Source: Phyllostachys edulis (taxonomy: Eukaryota > Streptophyta > Magnoliopsida > Poales > Poaceae). From it: a stretch of DNA of 64,000 nt. This document shows positions 1 through 11,722 of this stretch, one piece after another; position 1 is the stretch's first letter, and the number at the start of each line of letters is the position of its first letter. Under the pieces are notes generated by a model. The model was not told the origin of the DNA and did no database searches. It saw only the letters and a list, made by a program, of their open reading frames with translations. The position numbers and the translations under genes were made by a program. The DNA lies in contig CM070559.1 of the NCBI GenBank assembly GCA_036346405.1, positions 40,709,889-40,773,888 of the forward strand, written 5' to 3'.

Positions 1-1042
1 ACGGATCCGTCTCACCAGTGGAACGACGTACAATCTAGGTGGTGCATGAGGCATCTTGCATCTAACTTTTTCATGCGGTTCCGCAGTTAGGAAGTCATGA
101 AGATGTTCAAGGCATTGTGTCTGCAGAACCAAATGTGAAAGTTTGAGTCCATTTGGAGAGACCTTGAACACCAGACTATGATACATACAAGGGAGTCCAC
201 TCCGGAGGGAGAGCAACCCAGCAGTGCCATAAGCTTCCGGAGTGGATTAATGTCCATGCTCCTGAATTGGAGAAATGGTCTCTCCTCTATGACACAGACG
301 GTGCGAGGTACGGGATTATGATGACCAACATGTTCGAGGTTTACAACAGCGTCCTCAAAGGTGTGCGGTGCCTCCCTATCACCACGATCGTCTAGGAGAT
401 ATGGACTCACACTGTGGGTTATTTCGTCAATAAAGCCACCGCAGCCAAACGACAAATGGACGAAGGCAAGCAGTGTTTCAAGAACATGCAAAGGCACATG
501 GACTGGAAGATGGAGAAGGCCCAAATGTATGACATCTGGGTGATCGACGTCCTCAGGCGGAAGTACGAGATTAGGCTTCGGCAAAAATACATCAACAGTC
601 AAGCCAGAGGGGAAAGGAAACAAGCATGCACACTGGGTGATGTGGCGATATGTACCTGCAACAAGCCGAAGCTCCTCCACAAGCCATGTTCGCACGTGTA
701 CAAGGTGTGTGCATAAATGAGGCAGATATCTACGCCGTACATCTCCGAGTACTATGACATGCACCACCTTTTCGGTACATGGAGTGGAGAGTTTCACTCG
801 TACGGTTTAGAAATGAACTACAAGGATCTTTGGCTGGACATAGTGCAATGGGGTCCCAACAGGGACTTGAAGAGAATAGGGAAGGGGCGACGGCAGACGC
901 GGCGCTTCCGGAACGACATGGATGCCAGTCAACGTAACAGTATTAGCTGCACAATCAAGTGTAGGATATGCAAGACCCCTGGGCACTCAATGAAGGATTG
1001 TCCCAACAGACCGAGCTCATCTGGTCGTCATTCAGTGTCGTA
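1..1042 (+). pseudogene. Mutator-like (MULE) transposase, 3' part, broken
   Basis: C-terminal part of a plant MuDR-type transposase; the rest lies left of the window. From about 240 one frame reads a typical MULE segment (EKWSLLYD, RYGIMMTNMFEVYNSVLKG), then at about 650-710 a SWIM zinc finger (CTC..., CSH) and at about 960-1010 a CCHC zinc knuckle (CRICKTPGHSMKDC). The frame is interrupted by a TAG near 393 and a TAA at 714-716, and the part before 240 lies in other frames with further stops, so this is a dead copy. The first bases encode the same junction (QSRWCM-HLASNF) that follows the catalytic domain in the minus-strand MULE at 32.5-35.9 kb, so the two are related. The family assignment is firm; subfamily is not resolved. 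Confidence 0.85.
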
Positions 1043-1600
1043 ATTTAATGTATTATCCGCCTTGTTTTGTGATGTACATCGAAACTTCTATGATACCCAG
1101 ATATATCGGACTCATCAGCAAACTTCTACGCGAGTATGCTGCAGAAGTGCAAGTGGCTTGCGCAGAAGGCCAAACATCTATAATACCTAGATTATTCAAT
1201 GAAAGATGCTCTGGTACCACCGTAGTTTCCGATTCAGCAGTGTGTGTTTGGCGAGCCGGCGGAGATCATTCAGTCCACACACTCAGACACCTCCGTCCGA
1301 GCATACTACACGTGCAGGCACCACCTCGTAAGCGTTTCTTTCGCACACATCAATTTTCCCCTCCCTGCATTGAATTCCATAAATTTTTAACTTCATCCCC
1401 ATGTAATGGAAGCTTTGAGATCTTGCTGCCACTTCTTTCGATGGATCGGCGGCACGGAGATGTCTGACGGGGTTTTCATCTAGCGTATACATGTTGAACT
1501 ACTCGATGCGGGCCGAGACCTTCGTACGATGGAAAACTTACGTACCGGACCCTGTTGAGGAGGCACCGAAGGAGTCTAGGACTCGCCCGAGCGTAATCTA
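1043..1600. other. MULE-flanking DNA, no gene seen
   Basis: Short open frames exist on both strands but none resembles a known protein. It probably still belongs to the MULE, between the transposase end and the terminal repeat, but I cannot place a terminal inverted repeat. Confidence 0.35.
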
Positions 1601-1601
1601 T

Positions 1602-2160
1602 ATTGACGACGTGAGTTATGACAAATTTACATCCTTATTACGTTTTTCACTATACGGTGCACTTACATCATGGAATCGCGGGACATGGACGACTTTGACA
1701 TACCAGCCCGACGTGGAGAGTCCCACAACAAGGGGAAGGGAAAGGCTCATGCGGCTGAGCCCGACCGCCATAGCGTATCCGATCACCTGGGTGTAATCCA
1801 TATCGACGACGTGATGAAGAATTTACATCCTTGCTACGTTTTCACTAGTATGGTTCACTTACATCATGGAATCGCAAGACATGGACGACTTCGACATACT
1901 AGCCCGATGTGGAGAGTCCCATGACATGGGAAAGGGGAAGGCTCCTTCGACCTAGACCAGCCAACGTCGTAGCGCATCCAACCGACCAGGCACACTCTGT
2001 ATCGAAGACATGAGTTATATACAATTTACATCCTTGTTACGTTTCTTACTGTACAATCCACTTACATCATGGAATCGCAGGACATTGATGAATTCGACAC
2101 TCGTCGCCACCGTGGGCAGCCCCGAGACAAGGGGCACTCGCTAAGGCGCCGCAGAGACTA
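1602..2160 (+). repeat. About 200-bp tandem repeat, three diverged copies
   Basis: Three head-to-tail copies start near 1602, 1802 and 2003. Each carries the landmarks GACGACGTGA-like, TTTACATCCTT, TTACATCATGGAATCGC and GACATGGACGA. The first two copies can be read as a similar short peptide around MESRDMDDFD; the third is more diverged and shorter. The copies are not identical, so the duplication is not recent. The repeat lies just downstream of the MULE transposase remnant and may be part of that element. Confidence 0.8.
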
Positions 2161-2420
2161 GTTTGCACACATCGTTAAATAACAGCCCTTATATCATGGA
2201 GCCTGTCCAACTCCAACGTGGACTGCATCAGCATTCCTGTAGAGAAAGCAATGTGTTTAGAAAATGTGGAATGTCTAAAGACAACGAAGGTGATACTGGC
2301 TTGAAGAGACTGTAAACACCAATCACATGCATCGAAGGTGCTACTTTGTGATGAGGTGAGCTCACCAAGAAAAGAGATTGCCGCGAAGACTAGTTGTAGA
2401 CACCTTTTTTTATGCTATAC

Positions 2421-2721
2421 GGCACTCTTTGTTAATTTATCAGTTTTCTGTGGGTGATATTCTTTAATACTGTATTGTACCATAGGCTAGATAACATTAC
2501 TCGTGAACCAACTAAGAACAATGTGTGGCGTGCAGATCATATAACGATGTACTGTAGCCTTCGAAACGCACACGAGTCGGAGGTTATGGTACATCGTTAT
2601 ATGATCCGCATGCCACGTATTTTCCTTAGTTGGTTCATGCACAAGCTTATCTAGACTATGGTACAATACATTATTAAAGAATATCATCCACAGTAGACTA
2701 CTAAATTAACAAAGAGTGTCC
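2421..2721. mobile_element. Fold-back (long inverted repeat) element
   Basis: Arms 2421-2560 and 2581-2721 are inverted copies of each other around a 20-bp loop (2561-2580). The ends read GGCACTCTTTGTTAAT and its near complement. Because of the symmetry, similar 66-residue open frames appear on both strands; neither is a gene. The size and structure fit a non-autonomous fold-back MITE. Similarity between the flanks (TATG/ATA next to both ends) hints that the inverted repeat runs a little further. No clean target duplication could be assigned, so the superfamily is open. Confidence 0.8.
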
Positions 2722-2795
2722 TATTTCATCGGGTTACATGTGATAATACCATGTCCTCCTTCATTCCGGTTCATGCACAAGCTTATCTAGACTTT
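2632..2795 (+). repeat. Direct repeat of the fold-back arm
   Basis: The block starting GGTTCATGCACAAGCTTATC at 2632 in the right arm of the fold-back element occurs again at about 2769, followed in both places by TAGACT-TGGTA. This is a partial extra copy of the arm outside the element. Confidence 0.7.
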
Positions 2796-2799
2796 GGTA

Positions 2800-4568
2800 T
2801 ATCCCGTATTATGCGATTATGTTTGGGTATATTTGTATTCATATTTTGTTTTGCTATATTTATACGCGTATTTTGGTTGTTATGTGTGTACTACTGCGCC
2901 ATATTGTATATCGGCATCTCAGATGGAGTTGCAATGTAGCTTTTTTTTCCATACATTCCAAGTCACATGAAATCATGAAACCCTAATTTTCGAAACCTAA
3001 AATCCAAATTTTCGCGACCTAAGTCTATTGTAGATATTCAAACAGTACACAATCAAGTCCACTGCGTGATAAGCCTTCAAAATAAAATTCATAATTTTTG
3101 GAGCTCAATTTCTACATTTACAAATTCATACAAACAATACATTTATATGAAATTGCGAGAAAAATTCTGAATGGATAAAATTATAGCAAATTTACACCGT
3201 ATAGTACACTGTGTCGGGAGCCTCTACATAAAATTTTATAATTTTTTAAATTTATTTACTATGTTTTAAAATTTCTACAAACAACCACAAAACCCTAATT
3301 CCTCTAAACCCTAGCGTGGTGGGGGGCGGAGGAGGTCGGCACGTGGTAGTTGCCGCCTGACCGTCGGCGTTGTCAATGCAATTTGGCGGTGGGCGGGGGG
3401 GGGTGGGCCACGTGGTAGCGCGGGAGCCGTTGCCGTACGGTGGCCGTACAACAACAGTGATATATTTGTAAATATGTTTTCGTTATGGTCATTTTTACAA
3501 ATACAGATCCTAAAAGTATCGTATATGCCAAAAATTCTATGCGAAGTAGTATACCCTAGACAGAGACGGCAGCACACCGTTCAATGTTTAGTACTACTGC
3601 CAGTAGCTAAACATATGAACACTGACACCTAGGCCTGTACCACATGCGTGGACTGCCAGTAGCTGCCATATGCGCCCGGCCGGGCGCGGCAGTGCTGTCG
3701 CCTGCATGCATGCATGGCAGGCAGACAGATCGATGAGCTCGGCAGATAATGCATGTATAGGACTTAAATTTGCATCAGATTGCAGCAACAGTGGTGTCAT
3801 GTATAGTGTGCGTGATTTATTGGTATATGTACACATAAGTAGTAGACGCATGGAGGATTAGTTTGCAGCTAGAAATGGACTAACGGTAGATGGATTAGTC
3901 CCATGCTTCTCTAGTCTCTGCTCAGTGTATAAAATGTTACGTTATATGAGTATTATGTTGTCAGGGACCAGCTGAACAAAAGTACTATCCCTGTTTTTTT
4001 TATAAAAGTAATCTCCCTGTTATGAAAATAGTAGGGCATATCTTAGCACGTCCCAACTTTTAGTGCTTCATTTTGAAAACACGATGCAAATAGTCATAAA
4101 AAAGTTCAAAAGAAAATTACAGCATTAACACAAAATCAATCTTTCGTGCCACAAAATTTCATAATCTAAATTCGATCTACACATGGACAAACAAAAAGGA
4201 CAAATCCTATTGAAAAGAAAATCCGAAAAGAAAAAGAAAAGGTTATTATTCACTGAGAATTGTCTTTTTTTTTTGTTTCTCCTAATATATAATGCATTTT
4301 CAGTTGAATTTTTTGCAGGATGTTTGATTGCATCTTGACTTATTCAACCAAATTTGTCTTGAAATTTTTATGACCATTTGTACCGTGTTTTAAAGAGAAT
4401 GGACATGGATGCACTAAAAGAGATATGCCCTCGTCAAAATGAGTCGCATGATTATTCCGATCTATTGCAAAATGTAAAAGGTATGGTATACTTGCATTGT
4501 AAATCTCCTTTATATCGGATTCTACAAAAGGCTCCTTTATATCTTAATTTGGTTCATTAAATCCCCTA
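2800..4568. other. Intergenic DNA without recognisable gene
   Basis: AT-rich sequence with short, scattered open frames. It holds a G-rich stretch at 3320-3420, a perfect 16-bp palindrome at 3672-3687 (GCGCCCGGCCGGGCGC) followed by a TGCATGCATGCATG run, and poly-A/T tracts at 4260-4280. I recognise no protein-coding similarity. Confidence 0.5.
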
Positions 4569-4923
4569 CTGTTTGGCTCCCATGAATGTATTGGTCTAGG
4601 AGTCATGGAATTGGAAGTCAATTGAATTCCAAGTATGAGGCTGATTGGCTGCCATTGATATTGGAATTGATGATTCCAATACAACTAGACAACATTCTTT
4701 AATTCCCACCGTCAATCGTATGGAAGCGAAGAAGTCCGATGTTTCTCGCGACACCTCCCCTTGGGTCTCCCCCATCGCCTTCTCTTTGCCTCCTGATGAG
4801 CACCGCCTCCCCTCAGACCTCTCGAACCACCTCTCACCCCTCCCCTCTAGCAGAGCTGTGAGTCCCGAGCTACTCCCCTATCGTGCCATCGACTCTCCCC
4901 CTGCTCCCCACCGTGTTGATGTT
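4569..4923. other. Sequence split by the Gypsy insertion, left half
   Basis: Together with 14453-14800 this is the pre-insertion target of the Gypsy element. Near 4569 it reads CTGTTTGGCTCCC and contains ATGGAATTGGAAG-like stretches; the right half ends with TTCCAATTCCTAAGGGCATCC, reversed. This resembles the ends of grass Harbinger/Tourist-type elements, with a GC-rich filler inside. This is inference from end style only; no target duplication was found. Confidence 0.3.
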
Positions 4924-5409
4924 TGTGAGACTCTAAAGAATTGGGGAATCAATTTCGAGTGAGTTGAGTCAGGATCTGTTATTTCAGTTAACAGACGGCG
5001 GAGATGCATTGATACCCTTTCGATTAAGTCAATCTAGCGGACGTTATTCCTTCATTCAGTCGAGAGGCTCATGACTGCATGTTGATCTGAGGCGAACATT
5101 TGGGATTCGACGGCTGTGGAGGACGGTGTTGATTACTGTTTCCCGTTTTGCTTGTTGATGTTACTATTACCGTTTCATACTGTCATTTTTGTCGTCTTTA
5201 GTAGCGAGAGCACCGCGCATCATATAAAATCTATGGATGATGTATCGAAACAATTATTATCTGTGAAATGGAACCCTAAACTGCTTCCTAACTTTCCCCT
5301 CACATGTTCCTCCTTTTTCTCCCTTACTTTTCTTCCTTCTTCCATATATCTTGCAAGTTCTATTTCTGATTGTTCAGGAATTAAGGATCAACACTATTGG
5401 GTCCTAACA
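4924..5409 (+). repeat. 5' LTR of the Gypsy element
   Basis: Starts TGTGAGACTCTAAAG and ends GGGTCCTAACA, matching 13962-14447 along its whole length with scattered substitutions. The second terminal copy starts TGTTAGACTC. Confidence 0.95.
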
Positions 5410-5411
5410 AT

Positions 5412-5426
5412 TGGTATCAAAGCAGG
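5412..5426 (+). other. Primer binding site (initiator tRNA-Met type)
   Basis: TGGTATCAAAGCAGG begins 2 bases after the 5' LTR. It resembles the complement of the 3' end of plant initiator tRNA-Met (TGGTATCAGAGC...), with one difference in the first 12 bases. Confidence 0.85.
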
Positions 5427-5615
5427 TCAATCCTTGGCCTAGTAGCTCAAATTTGATCTGTTCACGAGTGGAAAGGGTTTGAGGAACGATTTTCCTCTGT
5501 AAAATTCTAGATCCAACGAGTGAAGTCCAGATTTGAGGGTTAAAACCGGCTGATAGAGAGGGTTTGAGAGAGTCTTGACTTTTCTCTGTAAAATCCCAAA
5601 TCTATTAGCAAGTGG

Positions 5616-7136
5616 ATGTCTAGCAAGATGCCAAAAGTAGTCAAGCATGTTGTTGGAGAAGAAGTAGCCGAAACGCTTTTGGCTGGTGAAGTAGAACAAA
5701 TCAAGGGAAGGTTGGTTGAGATGAACACTCAGAATCAGCATTTGGGTGATAGCATAAAGCAACTACAGATTTAGATGTAGGAGAACTCCATCCACATGCA
5801 ACAACAGATGGACAACTTGGTAAATCTGATGTTGGCAAATCAAGGCCAGGGGGAGAACAGAGAAGCAGTGGCTCCGACATCCGGGATTGAAGGAACGGGT
5901 AGCCATTTGGGACAACTACATCATGCCGAGGAGAACGTTAGTACACATGGACGAATAGCTCTCACTCCTGGAAGTGGATATTCTTTTGCTCCACCTTTAC
6001 CACACTCAGGTAACTGTAGTCCTTGATTAACTTTTTACTTACCACCCATGGTCTCACATCCTCCATTATTAGCAACCCTACTAATAGTGGTAACATCACA
6101 AGGGTATGTGAACAATATTTTTGGTCCCCAGTATGTCAATGCAACCAGCACAGTCGTGCCTCCCTATGGAAATGCATGGCCACTACCTCAATGTTTCCCA
6201 ACCATTCGACAAGATCCACATTGGGTATGTCCTCCTAAGGTACAAATGGGACAATATGGACATGGTAGGGATAGGAACTGCTATGGACAAGCATTCAATA
6301 AGGGGCTGAAGCTGGAATTCCCCAAATTTGAAGGTGATAACCCTGAAGCTTGGATTAGGAAAGCTGAGAGGTGCTTTGAGTTGTCTAGAACTCCTGCCGA
6401 GGAAAGGGTACAAGTGGCTGAAATATATTTTGTGGGTTGAGCAAATCAATGGATTAGCAGTAACAGTATTGATACTTCTGGAATGTCTTGGGCGCATTTT
6501 TGTGGGTTGATTTGCAAACGATTTGCTGTTGAAGGCCGAATTGAGGTAGCTGATACTTTCAGGAATCTGCAACAAACTGGATATGTGCTGGAATATGTGG
6601 ATAAATTTGAGGAGGTGATGGCAATGGTGAAATGGAGAAATCCCAATTTGTGGGAAGAATATTTTCTGGATTTCTTTGTATCTGGATTAAAGAACTACAT
6701 TAAGGTACCATTGAAATATCTTGGTCTCAGATCATTGATAGATGCATATTCTCATGCTAGAAATTATGAAGAATTACCTTTATACAAGAAATCAGAATTA
6801 TGGCCTAGTGCTATAAAAGGAAAGACAAATTACCAGGGCAGTCATGTTCAAAGAGGAAGTGTGACTTTTAACAAGAAAAATAATGGGGTTAAGACTGCAT
6901 TGACAACATCTATGGGATCAGACAAATGGAAAAGTGGTAAATGCTTCAAGTGTCAAGAACCTTGGATTCCAGGTCATCAAGCGGTTTGTAAATTCAAAAA
7001 GCAAGTACATCTCATAACTATTGATGATGAGGAAGAAGATTGTGAGGGGCAGCACCATGTAGTCTTGAGCACATTAAAGATGATAATGCAGAGGAACAAA
7101 TATCAATGCATGCCATTTATGGAACAAGTTCTATAA
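5616..7136 (+). pseudogene. Gypsy gag, degenerate
   Basis: Likely start ATG at 5616 (MSSKMPKVVKHVVGEE). In-frame stops at 5772 and 5778 break the frame, which resumes at 5796. A capsid-like segment follows at about 6300-6750 (LKLEFPKFEGDNPEAWIRKAE, then VADTFRNLQQTGYVLEYVDKFEE) but in two frames, with breaks near 6440-6480. A zinc knuckle-like motif, CFKCQEPWIPGHQAVC, lies at about 6943-6990. This is the usual plant Gypsy gag arrangement, inactivated by several changes. Confidence 0.85.
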
Positions 7137-8230
7137 CTAGTACCTTTACATTAAGAGTGAAAATAGGGAGATGTTTTACCACTGCTTTGGTAGATAGTGG
7201 GAGTACCACCACTTTTATGACCCTTGAGGTGGCATTGCAAGCAGGGTGCAAAATCAGTAATCAATTTCCAATTTAGGTAGATGTTGCTAATGGGGGAATA
7301 TTGGCTAGTGAAGCTATTTGTCATGACTGTCATTATTTCATCCAAGGGGAAGAATTTAAATAAGATTTCAGATTGCACTGCTTCAAGGGATGTGGTATCA
7401 TCTTAGGCAGTGATTGGATATTTAATCACAATCCTGTCAGCATTAATTTGAAGATCAGGGAGTTCACTATTTGCAAGAATGGCAGAAAGACAATAATGTT
7501 CAAGGATGAGACCAAGCCAGACTTGAATTGTGTTATTAATTCACACAAGTTGTTAAATATGATGGACAAGGGAGTGATTGGAGCAGTCATCTATGCAAAG
7601 GAGATACCAGCAAAGAGAAGTGTAAAGTGTACTAACAACCATGAACTGCAATAGATTTTAAATCAGTATCCCGAAGTATTTGCAGAACCAATTGAGTTGC
7701 CACATAGTAGGGATTGTGATCATACCATTCCACTCAACTCTAATGCTAAGCCAATTAATGTAAGACCACATCGGTTACCTCATCACAAGAAAGATGCAAT
7801 GGAAGAGTTGATAGAGCAATTACTTAAGGCTCAAACTATTAGACCTAGTGTCAGCCCATATTGCTCACCAACTATTTTAGTAAAGAAAAAAATGGTAGTT
7901 GGAGACTATGTGTTGATTACAAGCAATTGAATGCTCAAACTATTAAGAACAAATACCCTATACCCATAATAGAGGATTTGTTAGATGAACTCCATGGGGC
8001 CAAGTACTTTTCGAAATTGGATCTCAGGTCTGGTTATCACCAAATCCGAATGCATCCAGATGACATACATAAGACAGCTTTAAGCACCCACACTGTACAC
8101 TTTGAATTCCTTGTAATGCCATTTGGACTCGCTAATGCCCCAGCAACTTTCCAAGCTTTGATGAATGAATTGTTGGCCAAATATCTTAGGAAGTTTGTTC
8201 TGGTTTTGTTTGATGACATACTAGTACACA
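7137..8230 (+). pseudogene. Gypsy protease and reverse transcriptase, N-terminal part
   Basis: Retroviral-type aspartic protease with DSGSTTTFM at about 7193, then a stop near 7275 and another near 7362. The reverse transcriptase begins near 7675; recognisable blocks are VSPYCSPTILVKK, WRLCVDYKQLNAQT, SKLDLRSGYHQIRMH and the catalytic FDDIL box at about 8208. A frameshift lies in the A-rich run at 7881-7892, and TAG at 7652 separates it from the protease. The reading stops where the CACTA element inserts, directly after the catalytic box, and resumes in the same frame at 11723. Confidence 0.9.
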
Positions 8231-8294
8231 CACTACAACAAGAACATGCCTATGCTAACGAATCGGTGGCGACGGATCTAACATCTGTTGCAAC

Positions 8295-8720
8295 GTGACC
8301 AGTCCACCCTATTTTAAGAGCCCACGCAGCCCACTACTTTGTTCCCCAATTGAATCAAACCCTAACCACCCACAATATCAATTTTTGGATCTCGTTGTTG
8401 CACTTCGTAGCCATCTCGGGCGCATGGCGGCGGCGACCGTCGATACTCTCCACTTCGGCGTCGCGGCTGCTGTACTGGTGGCAGTGACGACGGCCTTGCC
8501 TCCTGACGCTAGACATGGAAGCCGTCCTCACCCCTAGCTAACCACAGAAGCGCTGGCCGCTGCGACCCTCGGCGTGCTCGATGTTAGCATCACGCTCGCC
8601 ACCTCATCCCTGGCTATGGCATCGGCGGTGGCGACGACCTTCTGCGGCTCCGCCTGCTTGATACTAAGAACCCTGTCCGCCTGCTACCGATCGAATACTG
8701 TGTAAGCCCTCCATTCCCAT
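8295..8720 (+). other. GC-rich segment inside the CACTA element
   Basis: A GC-rich, CG-containing block (ATGGCGGCGGCGACCGTC near 8424) in an otherwise AT-rich element. It looks like a first exon in composition, and could be the 5' part of the element's own transposase gene or a captured host exon. I do not recognise the encoded peptide. Confidence 0.35.
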
Positions 8721-10759
8721 CCTTGAGCACATCTGATTTGATTAAATTTTGTGTTGGATAGATGTTAGAACATCTGTGATATATCCTTTTGGTTAACTAC
8801 AATCTCCTGTGACAAAAGTTCATTACTAGTTGCTTGTGATAAAACTAGTTCTTGTACATGCCAGGACCTAGCAGGTTTTTGCAATACACCTGTCCATCAC
8901 GTGTTTGTTCAAATGCCTCTATGAGAATGAGATTCTTTTTCTAGGTATTGTGGTTATGTTATCTAGAAATTTATTTCTCCGAAGGATCAACAAATTATTT
9001 AGGATGATGTTGTGCCTTAATTACATCTGGAGCTCCTACTTTAATGATTTTGGCCCTGGGAAACTGATTGTTTGCTCTACCTTACGGACTGTTTAACTAT
9101 GATCTGCACATTCATTTATAACCAACTTTCAGGAGTGTGAGAAACTATTAAAATAGGATTGTCAACTCCATGGCAATGCATGTTCCATCAGGAAATTCAA
9201 GTCTATGTGACTAGTTTATATTCGCTCTTTTGACAACTGCTACCTGTTACTTCCAAGTTAAAATATGAATTTGTGAAGAAGTGGGTGTCCTGTTTTGCTC
9301 TATTGAGTGGTAGTGTGACACCAGGTCAAAGAAAGTTGTGTGCTTAAAGAATGGTAAAGCAATTGTCAGCAGATTACATCTTAGTTCTTTATTTTTCAGT
9401 GTTCTGAAGGTAATTTTGATTGATTCTTCAATGTCAGAACCAAGGATGGACTATTGGGGAATTGACTGGTGAAGAAGAGCAAATTTCCAAGTTTCAGTTC
9501 ATTTTTGTATCCTTGGTGGTCTTGAATGGTTATACTACATTGGCAGCAGTTGCACTTGACCGGTTAAATGGTGTTTGATAGTTCTGGAGACAGAATTTTG
9601 GAAAACAGGGTCAGCTCTAACAATGAATATACAGGTTTGTGTTTATGTGTTCCTTTAATATATGCATTGTCACTTTATTTTTAGGAATTCATATTGGCCA
9701 AAGTAACTTTGAGGAACAGAGAAAATAATTTACTTTCAACCTCATTTTATCATAAAAGTAGGCAAGCAGTTCTTTATCCAATCAATCTAGCTTTTTTCCT
9801 TTGTGTATACTGCATAGCACTAAAATTTTGCATCGTGGTGCAAATGTGATGCGTTCATAGTAAAATCCTTATACAGCATAAAAGGCCAAATTCAGAAGAT
9901 CTTAGAGCTAAATGAATGTAGTCCTCTTGATTTTCGATTATATATCACATTCAATCATCCAAACAATCTACAACAAAAATTCATCTCAAGCAGTTCTCTC
10001 AGCAAGATGTCTCATCATCAATGCCAATGATACTAAAGAAATGTAGTTCAATATAGTTAAAAAAATATTCTTTGTTAAATAAATATCGTCCAACTCTCAT
10101 TTTTATTATTGTACACAGAGAGTATATGGTGATTGTCGTGGTCAAGAATTTAGTATGGTTGAGTAGTAAAATAATCGATGGTAGTGTATGAAAATAGTAT
10201 TATTTTCCAACTAAGGTTTAAGAGAGTATTTATTTCTTTTCTTTCACATAAACCAAGCAAAATGATTTCCACGGTGACGATTTGCGACCACCAAGCAAGC
10301 GCTCCTCTTGAGACAAGGTTTGCTCATTTATATAATGTTGAACTCACTTTGTGGTTGAGTAGGAATACATTATGTTAATCTTGTTTGCAATTATCGATGT
10401 TTACTATTGGTTGTGCCAATCTTTTGAGATGTCTTTCATTATAAAACAAAAAACTTTTGACCAGAATGACAATGTGCAACAAGAAAGAAAAATTCTGCTG
10501 CATACAAGGTTAGTTCACTTCTCTACTGTTTTGAACTCATGAACATAGTCGAGCATCAAAATAATATGATGCTAAGGTTTGGAAAAACATTATTTCTGAA
10601 AGTAAATTGAGCCATTGTAATGAATTGTTGTCTTTCACTATAGGACAAGGAAATTTATACCTAAGATAATACAATACAAGCATGTAAAGTTTCTGTGTGT
10701 ATTTTTTCCATTCATCATGTATACAATTAACATTTTTGTCTTATTTGATCATCTACTTA

Positions 10760-11150
10760 TATGTGTGGACTAGGTTGGCACTAAAGTATTCTTGAAGAGC
10801 TAGAAAAATGCAAATAAGGATGTGGCTCTTGCTACAATCATAAGTTGTGCTTCAAAAGATAAACTTGATGGCGTTCAGCTAGGAAATGAATTTTGGATGA
10901 TGCATGTCGATCTTACAATTGCGAAATGTGTAGAATTGATACGGTCATACAAAGGCTACAAATTGATTGGTCATGCAGTAGGAGCTGATATTACGTGCCC
11001 ATCAATTTATGTACGGTGCTCCTTTTAGTTTTGTTACTTTAATATTGTGATTTTGTTTCTTCCTAATGGTGCATTAATGGACTCAATTTTTTCATTGTAG
11101 GTTGATAAGATAAATGGATGATACTATGGATGACATGTTCAATGCAAAGT
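10760..11150 (+). pseudogene. CACTA transposase (TNP1/En/Spm type), C-terminal fragment
   Basis: Conceptual reading VGTKVFLKS, then DVALATIISCASKDKLDG, GVQLGNEFWMMHV, YKLIGHAVGADITCPS matches the conserved C-terminal block of the plant TNP1/En/Spm-type proteins carried by CACTA elements. A stop interrupts the upstream part near 10801. The frame reaches a GT donor at 11011 and continues after an AG acceptor at 11100 with VDKINGM, so an intron of 90 bp is likely. Upstream exons were not recognised. Its location inside CACTA ends agrees with the family. Confidence 0.75.
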
Positions 11151-11369
11151 GGAGAATGGTGACATAGGCAGGCAGATGATCTCCATTACGTTTAGATTTT
11201 ATTCTGTTAGGAAATGATGTTTAAGTAAAATATTTATATCATGTCTTATGTGGATGGTTCTCTGTGTAATGCAACAATTTGTTTTTAATATATGAATGTT
11301 CTTTTTAACCATGCTACGACCGAAAATGATTTTTTTTATTTTGACTTCTACACACTTATAATCGTTGTA

Positions 11370-11700
11370 GCAACTTAATTATATCCGTTGCCAAAATAGC
11401 AAAAGCCACCTGTATGGCAAGTACCAACGCTTCTATGCGTTGTGATAATATAATTATATCCATTATCAAAATAGTAAAAGTCATCCATGCATGGTAAGTA
11501 CCAACGTATACAAGTGTAATTCTGACCGAGCTATATCCGTTCTGGATGTTAGCGCTTTTCATATCTATTACCAGCGCTTGTTTATACTGTTGTAATAGAC
11601 TCTCATAGCGGCCTCAATGGCAATGCATAGTAAATGCGTTGGTATAGAACGTACCAACACTTATTTGGATTTTTATCAACGCATATATACGTTGTTAAAG
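11370..11700. repeat. CACTA subterminal repeats
   Basis: Two 75-bp direct copies start at 11377 and 11452 (AATTATATCC, then AAAATAG-AAAAG, then AAGTACCAACG). Further ACCAACGC, GCGTTGGTA and CAACGC cores follow to 11695, in both orientations. Such clustered subterminal motifs are where En/Spm-type accessory proteins bind in known elements. Confidence 0.7.
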
Positions 11701-11722
11701 GGGTGTTCATCTTGTAGTGACA

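Larger units (their letters stand above)
8231..11719. mobile_element. CACTA (En/Spm) transposon inserted in the Gypsy RT
   Basis: Terminal inverted repeats begin CACTACAACAAGAACA on the left and CACTACAAGATGAACA on the right, read inward, and are flanked by a 3-bp duplication ACA (8228-8230 and 11720-11722). CACTA ends and 3-bp duplications define the En/Spm superfamily. Removing the element and one ACA rejoins the RT reading frame. The 3489-bp element is non-autonomous: it lacks an intact transposase but keeps a fragment of one at about 10.76-11.1 kb. Subterminal repeats with ACCAACGC/GCGTTG cores cluster at 11370-11700. Confidence 0.95.

Noticed and set aside
87..797. 236-codon minus-strand open frame
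   Set aside because: It is antisense to the MULE transposase segment, whose SWIM and zinc-knuckle motifs are on the plus strand.
2454..2687. Two similar 66-codon frames on opposite strands
   Set aside because: They are mirror images produced by the inverted repeat, not a gene pair.
3672..3687. Perfect 16-bp GC palindrome as a terminator or operator
   Set aside because: No gene is near it and bacterial-type terminators do not apply to a plant nuclear sequence; kept only as a sequence feature.
5116..5442. 108-codon frame with a hydrophobic stretch, and its counterpart at 14130-14612
   Set aside because: Both lie in the Gypsy LTRs and run past the LTR end into unrelated sequence; chance openness in a repeat.
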